A DNA stretch of 64,000 bases from Oscillospiraceae bacterium (GTDB lineage: Bacteria > Bacillota > Clostridia > Oscillospirales > Ruminococcaceae): positions 1-64,000 of the forward strand of contig JAKSPK010000002.1 in the NCBI GenBank assembly GCA_024404875.1, in the 5' to 3' direction. Below the pieces are notes generated by a model, which searched no databases, was not told the DNA's origin, and saw only the letters and a list, made by a program, of their open reading frames with translations. A program made the translations under genes and the position numbers. Below are positions 17,138 through 26,286 of this stretch, piece after piece. How positions within the stretch are numbered: the stretch's first letter is position 1; the number at the start of each line of letters is the position of its first letter.

Positions 17138-18519
17138 ATGGTCAGCTCTCCGATCGCTGTCTTTGCTGCAGCGATCTGCTCACGGACAGCAGCTGCGGAG
17201 GGACCGCCCTCGGAGATGCGTCCGTTGAGGCAGGTCTCCAGTGCGATCGCGTCATAGATATCCTCCGCGAATGCATCACAGGCTTCTGTGTATGCATCAA
17301 GCGGAAGTGTTTCAAGCGTCAGACCGTCAGCAATGCACTTCGCAACCAGCGAGCCGGTGATCTTATAGGCATCGCGGAAGGGGAGTCCCTTTTTGACGAG
17401 ATAATCTGCACAGTCAGTCGCATTGATAAAGCCTTTTGCGGCAGCTGCCCGCATATTCTCAGGAATCACGCGCATAGTCGCGAGCATCGGATCAAATGTT
17501 TTCAGGCAGAGCTTTGCCTGGTCAATCGCGTCAAAGATCGCTTCCTTGTCTTCCTGCATATCCTTATTATATGCAAGCGGAAGGCCTTTCAGCATAGAAA
17601 GCAGCGTAGTCAGATCGCCGATCACTCTGCCGGTCTTGCCGCGGATCAGTTCCGTAACATCCGGATTTTTCTTCTGCGGCATGATTGATGAGCCGGTTGC
17701 GTAGGCATCGTCCAGTTCAATAAATTTGAATTCCCACGAGCACCAAAGAATGATCTCCTCGGAAAACCGCGAGAGATGCACCATCAGCAGCGAGAGCGCA
17801 TTTGCAAGCTCAACGCAAAAATCGCGGTCGGAAACGGCATCAAGTGAATTCGGTACCGGCGCATCGAAATCGAGCAGCGAAGCGGTCAGCTTCCGATTAA
17901 TCGGATAGGTCGTTCCTGCGAGTGCACCCGCACCAAGCGGGCAGTAATTCATGCGCTTTGCGGTATCGCAAAGTCTGCCGTCATCACGCAGCAGCATCCA
18001 GACATAAGCGAGCAGATGGTGTGCGAATGTGACAGGCTGTGCGCGCTGCAAATGTGTATAGCCGGGCATGATCGTTTCGGTGTGCTGCTCTGCGATATTC
18101 ACAAGCGTATGAAGCAGTGCGTGCAGCAGCTTACGGATCTCCGCAATCTCATCGCGCAGGATCAAACGGACATCAAGCGCGACCTGGTCGTTGCGGGAGC
18201 GAGCAGTATGCAGCCGCTTTCCCGCATCGCCGATGCGCTTGGTCAGTTCCGCCTCGACGAACATATGAATATCTTCTGCGGTCGGATCCATGAGCAGATC
18301 GCCGGAATCGAGATCTGCAAGAATGCCCTTCAGTCCGGCGATGATCTTCTGCGTATCGTCCTGCGGAATGATGCCGCAGTCACCGAGCATCGTCGCGTGT
18401 GCGATGCTTCCGCGGATATCCTGCCGGTACATTCTGCCGTCAAAGGAGATTGAGGAATTGAATGCATTGACAGTTTCATCGACTTCTTTTGAAAATCTGC
18501 CAGCCCACATTTTGGCCAT
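17134..18519 (-). CDS. argH: Argininosuccinate lyase
   Basis: ArgH splits argininosuccinate to arginine and fumarate. The 461-residue protein starts MAKMWAGRFSKEVD, has HTARSRNDQVALDVRL near residue 110, TIMPGYTHLQRAQPV with the catalytic histidine near 158, and the fumarase-family signature GSSIMPQKKNPD near 279. I use ATG 18519 with AAAGGAT upstream; the longer reading to 18567 adds residues the family lacks. An 140-bp gap to argG holds a terminator-like hairpin. Confidence 0.95.
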   Translation of the reverse strand: MAKMWAGRFSKEVDETVNAFNSSISFDGRMYRQDIRGSIAHATMLGDCGIIPQDDTQKIIAGLKGILADLDSGDLLMDPTAEDIHMFVEAELTKRIGDAGKRLHTARSRNDQVALDVRLILRDEIAEIRKLLHALLHTLVNIAEQHTETIMPGYTHLQRAQPVTFAHHLLAYVWMLLRDDGRLCDTAKRMNYCPLGAGALAGTTYPINRKLTASLLDFDAPVPNSLDAVSDRDFCVELANALSLLMVHLSRFSEEIILWCSWEFKFIELDDAYATGSSIMPQKKNPDVTELIRGKTGRVIGDLTTLLSMLKGLPLAYNKDMQEDKEAIFDAIDQAKLCLKTFDPMLATMRVIPENMRAAAAKGFINATDCADYLVKKGLPFRDAYKITGSLVAKCIADGLTLETLPLDAYTEACDAFAEDIYDAIALETCLNGRISEGGPSAAAVREQIAAAKTAIGELTI

Positions 18520-18596
18520 AATCAGTATCCTTTCGTTATCAGCTGTTTCGTATCCGGCGCTGCACAATCATTTTTTGTGTTTCTTCTGCCGTACCG

Positions 18597-18634
18597 GAAA
18601 AAAACAGATTGGGCGACCTTGCGAAAAGCCGCCC
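18597..18634 (-). terminator. Terminator or attenuator between argG and argH
   Basis: On minus, GGGCGGCTT and AAGGTCGCCC (within 18611-18634) form a stem followed, after a short AATCTG, by seven T. It would reduce transcription of argH and the downstream genes relative to argG unless read through. Confidence 0.6.
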
Positions 18635-18659
18635 TTTCCGTATGTATGTCGATTCGGGA

Positions 18660-19892
18660 TTATTTACCGCGCTTCTGCTCGAGCTTTGCCTTGACCTTGA
18701 TCGGCAGGCCGAACAGATTGATGAAGCCTGCGCTGTCAACCTGATCGTAAACATCATCCTCGTCGAAGGTTGCGACCTCTTCATCATAGAGAGTGTCGGG
18801 AGAGGTGATGCCGGCAGTAATGATATTGCCCTTGTACAGCTTCAGCTTGACGGTGCCGTTGACATTCTGCTGCGTGCTGTCAACGAATGCATCAAGTGCC
18901 TCACGCAGCGGAGTGAACCACTGTCCGTTGTAAACGATATCCGCATACTGATGCGAGAGCTGTTCTTTGACTCTTGCTGTCTGCTTGTCAAGAGTGATCG
19001 TTTCAAGAGCGGCATGTGCGTAGTAAAGGATCGTACCGCCGGGTGTCTCATAGACGCCGCGGCTCTTCATGCCGACGAGACGGTTCTCAACGATATCGCT
19101 GATACCGATACCATTTGTGCCGCCGAGCTCATTGAGCTTGCGGACGATATCGCTGCCCTTCATCTTCTTGCCGTCTACAGCGACCGGAACGCCCTTTTCA
19201 AAGTCGATCGTGACATAAGTCGGCTGATCGGGTGCCTGTTCCGGTGAAACACCGAGTTCGAGGAAGCCGGGCTTGTTATACTGCGGCTCATTTGCCGGAT
19301 TTTCGAGGTCAAGACCTTCGTGGGAGATGTGCCAGAGGTTCTTGTCCTTGGAGTAGTTGGTCTCGCGGGAAATCTTCAGCGGGATATTGTGAGCCTCTGC
19401 GTAGTCGATTTCTTCGTCACGGGATTTGATATCCCAGATTCTCCACGGAGCGATAATCTGCATATCCGGGCAGAATGCCTTGATCGTCAGTTCGAAGCGA
19501 ACCTGATCGTTGCCCTTGCCGGTGCAGCCGTGGCAGATTGCATCTGCGCCTTCCTTTATTGCGATCTCAGCGATGCGCTTTGCGATGATCGGACGAGCGA
19601 AGGATGTGCCCAGCAGATATTTGCCTTCATATACAGCACCCGCCTTGACGGTCGGGAAAACATAGTCATCAATGAACTCATCGGTCAGATCTTCGATATA
19701 GAGCTTGGATGCGCCGGTCTTGATTGCCTTTTCCTCAAGGCCGTCCAACTCTGTGCCCTGTCCGACATCACCGGAAACTGCAATGACCTCGCAGCCGGGG
19801 TAGGTCTCTTTGAGCCACGGAATGATGATCGAGGTATCCAGACCGCCTGAATATGCAAGTACGATCTTTTTCGGGGTTTTTGATTCTGCCAT
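18660..19892 (-). CDS. argG: Argininosuccinate synthase
   Basis: ArgG condenses citrulline and aspartate using ATP. The 410-residue protein has the N-type ATP pyrophosphatase motif [17 protein letters not shown] near residue 11, [13 protein letters not shown] near 120 and [15 protein letters not shown] near 275. GGAAAGGAAG precedes ATG 19892. It is the first gene of the arginine operon, under the promoter at 19946-19973. Confidence 0.96.
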   Translation of the reverse strand: MAESKTPKKIVLAYSGGLDTSIIIPWLKETYPGCEVIAVSGDVGQGTELDGLEEKAIKTGASKLYIEDLTDEFIDDYVFPTVKAGAVYEGKYLLGTSFARPIIAKRIAEIAIKEGADAICHGCTGKGNDQVRFELTIKAFCPDMQIIAPWRIWDIKSRDEEIDYAEAHNIPLKISRETNYSKDKNLWHISHEGLDLENPANEPQYNKPGFLELGVSPEQAPDQPTYVTIDFEKGVPVAVDGKKMKGSDIVRKLNELGGTNGIGISDIVENRLVGMKSRGVYETPGGTILYYAHAALETITLDKQTARVKEQLSHQYADIVYNGQWFTPLREALDAFVDSTQQNVNGTVKLKLYKGNIITAGITSPDTLYDEEVATFDEDDVYDQVDSAGFINLFGLPIKVKAKLEQKRGK

Positions 19893-19945
19893 AATGATTA
19901 CGCTTCCTTTCCGGCAACAGATGCTGCCTAAAAAATCTATTATCT

Positions 19946-19973
19946 ATTATACACGCATTTCAAAAAAAGTCAA
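19946..19973 (-). promoter_or_regulatory. Promoter of the arginine operon
   Basis: On minus: TTGACT (19973-19968), a 16-bp spacer and TATAAT (19951-19946), about 55 bp before the argG start. Confidence 0.75.
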
Positions 19974-19983
19974 GTCTGTCGTG

Positions 19984-20040
19984 CATATTTTAAGAATATT
20001 CATGTATAATATACGCCATATACATATTTTCGTGAATATT
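19984..20040 (-). promoter_or_regulatory. Possible ArgR operator pair upstream of argG
   Basis: A direct repeat on plus, CATATTTT-N2-GAATATT (19984-20000) and CATATTTT-N3-GAATATT (20023-20040), 39 bp apart, lies just upstream of the argG -35. Both halves resemble the AT-rich, imperfectly palindromic ARG boxes (TGAATA-like half sites) bound by ArgR/AhrC. The assignment rests on the motif and context only. Confidence 0.4.
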
Positions 20041-20051
20041 ATGCATTGCTG

Positions 20052-21419
20052 TCACCACGGCTGGTAGAATGACTGTGTGCCATAAAAAAGCTTATTGTCT
20101 TCTGTAGCTGCAAAACCGATGCCGACTGTCGTCTGCTTTTCGGTCAAAATGTTAGGACGGTGTGATACAGAGTTGAGCCATGCTTCGAGCATGGAGAATG
20201 GATCCGGCATACCACAGGCAATGTTTTCACTGAAATTTTTCCATTCAATGCCGGCTTTACCAAGCCGTGCGCCTGCATTTCCCATATAATAGCCTTCTGA
20301 GGGGACGATTTTTCCCTTTTCCTCATTAAATCTGCCCAGAATGAATCGGTTTCCGTTTTCGTCATCATAGGGCGTACCGTCTTCATATATTCTGTAATGA
20401 ATTCTGACACCGTTGGAATCTGTTCCGATTCTAGCTAAAACCGCTTCGCCGTACACATCTCTTTCTGCGTCATATTTATAATAGATAAGATTTCCGTTTT
20501 CATCCCGGTCGTAATGGTCTTCTCTTTCCTTCAATTCGAGCAACAGTCTAGCCATCGTCGCACTGTGCTGTGCAGCGGTCTTTGCAGCGTCTTTGTCATA
20601 TTCGAGCGGATTCAGATTCGGCTTACGCGATGTGCGCACAGCATTCAGTGCATAATAATTCAGCAACGCCAGATCCTCGAGACCCTGTGCTTCCGCAACC
20701 TCATGGAACGCAATGCTCGTGTCCTCCCGCAGGACGAGAATTGCATACAGCCCGCCGTTTTCGCCCGATTCAACGGTATCTCTGTATTCTGTAACTTTGA
20801 ATCCTTCCGGAACAGTATACTCGGAGCACATTATATAGTATCCAACAATCAAACTGTCCTGCCTTGCAATCGCAATATTCAGCTTGTCCGTATTCTTATT
20901 GAATACCGCAAAGGTTATATTGCCGTTGTTATAGTGGACAGTCAGCATTTCATCCGGCGTTCCAAGGGCGGAAACAGATACATCATAAGGAAATGGCATT
21001 TTGTCAACTGTCAGTTGTATTTCTTCTTCCGGCTGAACGACTTCTGTTGTCGTCGTAACCGTTTCTGTTGTTGTTGTAACACTTTCCGGTGTTGTGGCTG
21101 TTGTCACAGGCGGATACAGAATATCCAGCTTGATCTTTGCAATTCCCAGCATCAGATCGGCGAGATCTTTGTAGTCGATCATATTATCGTTGTTCAGATC
21201 CGCGTTTTTTCTTCCTTCTTCTGAAACATATGCTTCCATATCTTCAGCGATAAACCGTGAAAGCAGTACAGCATCTGAAATATCGACGAATCTATCTGAA
21301 TCCACATCTCCCGGCGTTATTCCGGCAGCGCCTGCGCGCATGACTGCTGAACCGAGCAGCGGCAGTGTTATCAGCGGCAGGCATAATCGCCATAATCGCT
21401 TCAGCTGTTTTCCCTTCAT
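20052..21419 (-). CDS. Secreted CAP/SCP-domain protein with N-terminal dockerin
   Basis: The 455-residue protein has a signal peptide (KRLWRLCLPLITLPLLGSAVMRAGA), then a dockerin: first repeat GDVDSDRFVDISDAVLLSRF and second NADLNNDNMIDYKDLADLML, about residues 36-95. A Thr-rich linker (TTTTETVTTTTEVV, about 105-130) follows, then a beta-rich domain (about 135-260), and a CAP domain (about 260-455) with HSATMARLL, FSENIACG, EAWLNSVSHRPNIL and a closing GIGFAATEDNKLFYGTQSFY. The dockerin should attach it to a cellulosome scaffoldin. CAP domains in bacteria are of uncertain function. GGAAAGGGG precedes ATG 21419. It follows the permease gene by 46 bp. Confidence 0.88.
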   Translation of the reverse strand: MKGKQLKRLWRLCLPLITLPLLGSAVMRAGAAGITPGDVDSDRFVDISDAVLLSRFIAEDMEAYVSEEGRKNADLNNDNMIDYKDLADLMLGIAKIKLDILYPPVTTATTPESVTTTTETVTTTTEVVQPEEEIQLTVDKMPFPYDVSVSALGTPDEMLTVHYNNGNITFAVFNKNTDKLNIAIARQDSLIVGYYIMCSEYTVPEGFKVTEYRDTVESGENGGLYAILVLREDTSIAFHEVAEAQGLEDLALLNYYALNAVRTSRKPNLNPLEYDKDAAKTAAQHSATMARLLLELKEREDHYDRDENGNLIYYKYDAERDVYGEAVLARIGTDSNGVRIHYRIYEDGTPYDDENGNRFILGRFNEEKGKIVPSEGYYMGNAGARLGKAGIEWKNFSENIACGMPDPFSMLEAWLNSVSHRPNILTEKQTTVGIGFAATEDNKLFYGTQSFYQPW

Positions 21420-21465
21420 AATAATACCCCTTTCCGCTCGGATCGTGTCCGGCGTTTATATATTT

Positions 21466-24400
21466 TTATTCAACTGCTTTCATAGAAGCAGCCATATCTA
21501 TCATCCGCAGTCTGCGCCGCAGGATGAGATTTACAAATAAAGAAAACAGAATCGTGACGCCCGCGGAAAGAGCGAAGCAGTACCACGGGATATCCGGTGC
21601 GAACATGACGACATCGACCTCAGCTGTGGAAACAACATATCGGCAGAGGAATATGCCTGCGATCTGGCCGACTGCAATGCCGCAAAGCGATGAGATCATG
21701 TTTTCACGGGAAATATATTGATAGACTTCGTTGTTGTAATAGCCCAGTACCTTGAGAGACGCAAGCTCTCTGGTGCGTTCGAGAATATTGATATTCGCGA
21801 GATTATAGAGAACTGCAAATGTAAGCAGTCCGGAGAATACTATTATAACAATGACGATATAACGCAGGGCACCGACGAGATTGCGGAAGCTTGTGCCGCT
21901 GTGTGATGTGAATTCGAGACGCTGTATTGCATTGGTGTGGAGAAGATGTGCAGCAAGCGTATCTTCTTCCGTACCGGTTTTTTCGTTCGCATAGAAACAA
22001 TTCGGTTCATATTCTCCGAACAGCGATCTGCAAAGCTGGGGCGTCATATAGATTCGGTTCGTCGTATAGCTTTCCATGACAGCGTTGACCTGCACGGTAT
22101 GTTTCGCGCCGGAGATCGAAACCGATTCGCCGGCTTTGATGCCAAGCAGCTTGCCGAGCTTTTCATTGATGATAATGCCAGTATCATCGGGTGTCAGCGG
22201 CGATTTCGTTTTGCGGTCACGCATATCAATGAATGCCGCGAACTGTTCAGGCTGATCCGGGACGGTGAGCGTCGCGGAATAGCTTTTTCCGTTTGCACGG
22301 ATCGTCACGGTACGCATCATGCCGAACTGATAATCCGTGATGCTTTCCGTATTGTCAACTGCTTCCAGTATGGTATCGTGATGTTCGCTGCTGCCGTCAT
22401 AAATGCCGAGCAGATCATATACAAAAATCTGCTCATATTGCAGATCGACGATCGCCGAAACTGCATGGTACAGTCCGAAGCCTGTTACCAGCAGGGCCGA
22501 ACTGCCGCAGATACCGATGACGGTCATGAGGACTCTGCTGCGGTAACGGAAAAAGTTTCTTGCTGTGATCTTGAACCGGAAGCTGCGCTTTGACCAGAAC
22601 CGCCCGAACTTTTCAAGCAGGATGCGCTTGCCCTTGCGCGGCGGCTTCGGCCGCATCAGAAGGGCAGGGGATTCGCGAAGCGTTGTATAGCAGGCCGCAA
22701 AAGCAGCCGCACCGGTGCAGAGCATCGCCGCAGCCAGACAGATGAGCGCCCAGTCCCAGCGGAAGGGACAACTGATCTGCGGATAGCGGTACATCATGCC
22801 GTAGCAGTTGAAGATGACCCGCGGAAACACCTGAAATCCGACGGCTGTACCAACTGCAGTTCCGAATACGCTTGCCAGCACTGCATACATCACAAACTGA
22901 ATCGAAATGCTGCCGGTCGTATAGCCGAGCGCCTTGAATGTGCCGATCTCGGTACGCTGCTCCTCGACTAAGCGCGTGATGGTAGTTAAGCAGACCAGCG
23001 CAGCAACGAGAATGAAGAACACAGGAAAGATGCGGGCGATTCGATCGACGCGGTCGGCATCGGTGCCGAAGCCGTCCCATCCGGGATTGGCCGTCCGGTC
23101 GAAAGCATACCATGTGATGCCGTCAGCATACTGATTGACCGCTTCGACGGCTTTTTCATAGTTTTCCTCTCCGGATTCAAGTTCTGTTTTGGCTGCATCG
23201 AGCTTTTCACGCTCTGCGGATTCCTGCTCATCCAGCTCAGCCTTTTTATTGTCCAGCGCTTCCTTGGCGCTTTTGAATTCATTGGTATATTTGAACAGCT
23301 CCGCCTTTGCATCCTCAAGCTCAGCTTTTGTGCTGTCAAGCTCTTTTTCGGCCTTGCGAAGCTGACGGCGGGTGAGTGTGATCTGCTCCGCATCAGACTG
23401 GATCTGTTCAGCTTCCTTTTCGAGCAGAACGCTTTGATTCGACAGATACAGGCTGATTGTATCCTCCAGAATTGTTTTCTCTTCGGTATGGATCGGTGTC
23501 TTGAAATACTCCGTCATTTTTCCGGAGACATCGAATTCCTCGGAATCATAAGCAGACATTTCGTCGATGATCGCTTGCAGATCATCTGAGTAGGGCGGGG
23601 TCACACAGGAATTGCGGTAACCGCCGAGCATACCGACCACATAGCGGATCCGCTCCGCCTCTTCGTTCAGTGCCTCGATCCGGCCGTTTGCCTTTGCTTC
23701 CTTTGCATCGAGCGTTTTCTGCTGCTGCTCGATCGGAGCAAGCTTATCGCTGTATTCCTTATAAGATGCATCATAGAGCTTTTGTTTCTCAGCCAGATCT
23801 GCTTCCGTGGCCTGAAGCTGTTTTTCTGCGCTTTCAAGCTCTTTTTCAGCTTTTGAGCGAACTTCTTTCAAAAGATCGCAGCCTTTTTCATATTCCGCCC
23901 AGCCGTCATCCAGCTCCTTACGGGCTTTGCTGAGGGTTTCATCTGCATCGGAAAGAATCTGCTGCTTATGCGGATCCGAGAGCGTTTTGGATTCCTTTAT
24001 CAATGTATCTGCCGCATCGTTAACGATCGTGCGGTAGCTGTCAGTAAAGCTGCTGACATTCGCGGTCTCCGTCAGCGTCAGGAATACATCAGTATACACC
24101 TCTGAATCGAAGGCTTCGGAGGGGACGATCAGAAAGCAGTCAATCCGGCCGGTTCCGATTACGGAAGTACCGCGCTCAAAGCTTGTATACATAGACCAGT
24201 CTGTAATGCCAACAATCTGATAATCCTTGACGGAAAGGATTGTTTTCTCCGAATCATTCGGAACAATGTTTATCGTATCGCCGATCGCATATTTGCCTGC
24301 ATAGCCGGAATCCAGAAGACACTCGTCTGATTTTTCCGGCAGCCTTCCTTCAATGACAGAAGGCTGATTTATCTGTGCGCCGGTCTTTCTGGCGCTCCCG

Positions 24401-24738
24401 GGCAGGCTGTAGATCTGAACAACAGCATCCGCAGACTGATCTTTCACAGGCAGAAACGCCGTTTCGGAGTATCCGCCGTAAAGCTGTGCAATGTCATTGC
24501 GTTCAGCAAGCGTATCCAGCTCGTCATCGCAGAAGCCTGCATTGGAAAGCAAATGCAGATCCATGAGACCGGTCTCACGGTAATACTGTTCGGCAGAATC
24601 CTTCATATCAGGCCCCGATGCTTTCAGTCCGGCGAAAAAACCGGTACTGATTGCGATGATGCCGAACAGAGAAAGAAAGCGTTCCTTAGTACGCCGCGCA
24701 CGCCGCAGCGTATTGCGAAGAAGCGTGTTTTTTTTCAT
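21466..24738 (-). CDS. ABC transporter permease, FtsX/MacB superfamily, with large coiled coil
   Basis: The 1090-residue protein opens with a basic N-terminus and helix FLSLFGIIAISTGFFAGLKA (about 24-43), then an extracellular MacB-like domain. A predicted coiled coil of roughly 280 residues follows (about 265-550; heptad-rich, many Glu/Lys/Ala). Next come a first FtsX core (TRLVEEQRTEIGTFKALGYT, about 590-700), a central helix VLMTVIGICGSSALLVTGFG near 745, a second extracellular domain and a second FtsX core (ERTRELASLKVLGYYNNEV) near the C-terminus. Eight-plus helices and two FtsX cores mark it as a full-length permease. It pairs with the ATPase just upstream. Such systems act as mechanotransmitters or exporters of peptides, lipids or antibiotics; the substrate is unknown. 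Confidence 0.9.
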   Translation of the reverse strand: MKKNTLLRNTLRRARRTKERFLSLFGIIAISTGFFAGLKASGPDMKDSAEQYYRETGLMDLHLLSNAGFCDDELDTLAERNDIAQLYGGYSETAFLPVKDQSADAVVQIYSLPGSARKTGAQINQPSVIEGRLPEKSDECLLDSGYAGKYAIGDTINIVPNDSEKTILSVKDYQIVGITDWSMYTSFERGTSVIGTGRIDCFLIVPSEAFDSEVYTDVFLTLTETANVSSFTDSYRTIVNDAADTLIKESKTLSDPHKQQILSDADETLSKARKELDDGWAEYEKGCDLLKEVRSKAEKELESAEKQLQATEADLAEKQKLYDASYKEYSDKLAPIEQQQKTLDAKEAKANGRIEALNEEAERIRYVVGMLGGYRNSCVTPPYSDDLQAIIDEMSAYDSEEFDVSGKMTEYFKTPIHTEEKTILEDTISLYLSNQSVLLEKEAEQIQSDAEQITLTRRQLRKAEKELDSTKAELEDAKAELFKYTNEFKSAKEALDNKKAELDEQESAEREKLDAAKTELESGEENYEKAVEAVNQYADGITWYAFDRTANPGWDGFGTDADRVDRIARIFPVFFILVAALVCLTTITRLVEEQRTEIGTFKALGYTTGSISIQFVMYAVLASVFGTAVGTAVGFQVFPRVIFNCYGMMYRYPQISCPFRWDWALICLAAAMLCTGAAAFAACYTTLRESPALLMRPKPPRKGKRILLEKFGRFWSKRSFRFKITARNFFRYRSRVLMTVIGICGSSALLVTGFGLYHAVSAIVDLQYEQIFVYDLLGIYDGSSEHHDTILEAVDNTESITDYQFGMMRTVTIRANGKSYSATLTVPDQPEQFAAFIDMRDRKTKSPLTPDDTGIIINEKLGKLLGIKAGESVSISGAKHTVQVNAVMESYTTNRIYMTPQLCRSLFGEYEPNCFYANEKTGTEEDTLAAHLLHTNAIQRLEFTSHSGTSFRNLVGALRYIVIVIIVFSGLLTFAVLYNLANINILERTRELASLKVLGYYNNEVYQYISRENMISSLCGIAVGQIAGIFLCRYVVSTAEVDVVMFAPDIPWYCFALSAGVTILFSLFVNLILRRRLRMIDMAASMKAVE

Positions 24739-24752
24739 CTCATCTCCCTGAA

Positions 24753-25454
24753 TTACCAGATGATCTCCGACACGGGAACCGGCTCTGCCTGCACCGTGAT
24801 TTCAGAGACCTGTCCGCCTCGCAGCTCGATGACCTTATCCGCCATCGGTGTCAGTGCGCGGTTATGTGTAATGATGATGACAGTCATGCCGTCAGTACGG
24901 CAGCAGTCCTGTAAAAGCTGTAAAACAGATTTGCCGGTCTGATAATCAAGCGCACCGGTCGGTTCGTCGCAGAGCAGCAGCTTCGGATTTTTCGCAAGCG
25001 CGCGTGCAATGGAAACGCGCTGCTGTTCACCGCCGGAAAGCTGTGCGGGGAAATGCGATGCGCGATCTTCCAGCCCGACCTTTCGTAGCATTTCGAGCGG
25101 AGATGCTGCATTTTTGATGATATCAGATGCCAGCTCGATATTTTCGATTGCAGTCAGATTCTGGACGAGATTATAAAACTGGAACACAAAGCCGATATCC
25201 TCTCTGCGGTAGCGTGTCAGCTCTCGCTGATTCAGCCCGTCGATGCGGTAGCCGTCTATGACGATCTCGCCGCTGTCGCACTGATCCATGCCGCCGAGCA
25301 GATTCAGTACGGTTGTTTTGCCTGCGCCGGAAGGACCGACGATCATGGCAAGCTCGCCTTTTTCAATCTCAAAGCTGATGTGATCGGCTGCGCGGACATG
25401 GATTTCATCTGTACGGTAATCCTTGCAGACATCCTTGAGCTGCACAAATGCCAT
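24753..25454 (-). CDS. ABC transporter ATP-binding protein, LolD/MacB type
   Basis: The 233-residue ATPase has Walker [10 protein letters not shown] near residue 40, a Q-loop [18 protein letters not shown], signature [15 protein letters not shown] near 140, Walker [13 protein letters not shown] near 160 and the switch histidine in VIIITHN near 195. ...PTGALD is typical of the MacB/LolD class that partners FtsX-type permeases, and the permease starts 14 bp downstream. It drives that permease from the cytoplasmic face. Confidence 0.94.
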   Translation of the reverse strand: MAFVQLKDVCKDYRTDEIHVRAADHISFEIEKGELAMIVGPSGAGKTTVLNLLGGMDQCDSGEIVIDGYRIDGLNQRELTRYRREDIGFVFQFYNLVQNLTAIENIELASDIIKNAASPLEMLRKVGLEDRASHFPAQLSGGEQQRVSIARALAKNPKLLLCDEPTGALDYQTGKSVLQLLQDCCRTDGMTVIIITHNRALTPMADKVIELRGGQVSEITVQAEPVPVSEIIW

Positions 25455-25468
25455 AGGTGTTCCTTTCT

Positions 25469-26023
25469 TTACACTGCGCTCGGATCATAGACCATGACAT
25501 CCGGCAGCAGTCGGTATTTTTCATTGAAATCCAATCCCTGGCCGACAACAAACAGATCGGGAATCTCAAATCCGATGTAATCCGGATCGACCATATCTTT
25601 CAGTCCGGGGAGTCTTCTGGAAGGCTTATTGAGCAATGATGCAATGCGAACAGACTTCGCGCCGTGCTCGGTATAATACCGCTTGACAAGATCCATTGTC
25701 TGGCCGGTATCAACGATATCCTCTATAATCAGTACATCGCGGCCGTCAACCTTGATCTCACGGCCAAGCTCAAAGACCGGAATGCCGGAGGGGTTCACAT
25801 CGTCAAAGTAGGAATGCACCTTGATGAAATCCAGCTCACACGGAACGGTCAGCGCTCTGACGAGGTCTGCGGCGAAAAATACGGCACCGCGGAGCGTACA
25901 GAGCAGCAGAGCCGGGTTATCCTCAGTGCTGCCTGCATAGTCAGCGGAAATAGAAGCAGCGAGTTCAGCGATGCGGCTGCGGACTTTGTCATTCGGGATC
26001 AGTGTAGTAAAAGCCTGTGACAT
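25469..26023 (-). CDS. hpt: Hypoxanthine phosphoribosyltransferase
   Basis: Hpt salvages hypoxanthine and guanine to IMP and GMP with PRPP. The 184-residue protein shows LLCTLRGAVFFAADLVRAL near residue 42, the flexible loop region VHSYFDD, the PRPP motif VLIIEDIVDTGQTMDLV near residue 100 and the base-binding DYIGFEIPDLFVVG. It heads a minus-strand unit with its own promoter. The ABC ATPase starts 14 bp after its stop, so the transporter is probably co-expressed. Confidence 0.94.
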   Translation of the reverse strand: MSQAFTTLIPNDKVRSRIAELAASISADYAGSTEDNPALLLCTLRGAVFFAADLVRALTVPCELDFIKVHSYFDDVNPSGIPVFELGREIKVDGRDVLIIEDIVDTGQTMDLVKRYYTEHGAKSVRIASLLNKPSRRLPGLKDMVDPDYIGFEIPDLFVVGQGLDFNEKYRLLPDVMVYDPSAV

Positions 26024-26090
26024 GGCGGAATTTCCTTTCAGATTGCATGTATTCTGTTAAAGATAGGCTGAATATCACAATATCGCTTAT

Positions 26091-26119
26091 ATTATACCAT
26101 GATTCCGCTAAAAAGTCAA
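26091..26119 (-). promoter_or_regulatory. Promoter of hpt and ABC transporter genes
   Basis: On minus: TTGACT (26119-26114), a 17-bp spacer and TATAAT (26096-26091). Confidence 0.8.
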
Positions 26120-26237
26120 TGGATTTGGATTAGTTTTTGTGTTTAATGTATATTTCTGTTATTATTCCGGATTTATCTACGATGTGTATAATTATGCAAA
26201 CGAAATCTTCCAAATCAAAAAATACTCGGCTTGAGGG

Positions 26238-26266
26238 TTGAATTTTTAGCTTTGTTATGGTATAAT
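26238..26266 (+). promoter_or_regulatory. Promoter of the lar operon
   Basis: TTGAAT (26238-26243), a 17-bp spacer and TATAAT (26261-26266). It sits only 21 bp before the larE start, so the leader is very short. Confidence 0.7.
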
Positions 26267-26286
26267 AATGCAAAGGGGGTGTCGAT

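Noticed and set aside
20514..21224. 236-codon plus-strand frame rich in Cys, Arg and Phe
   Set aside because: Antisense to the CAP/dockerin gene; the Cys runs are reversed Thr-linker codons.
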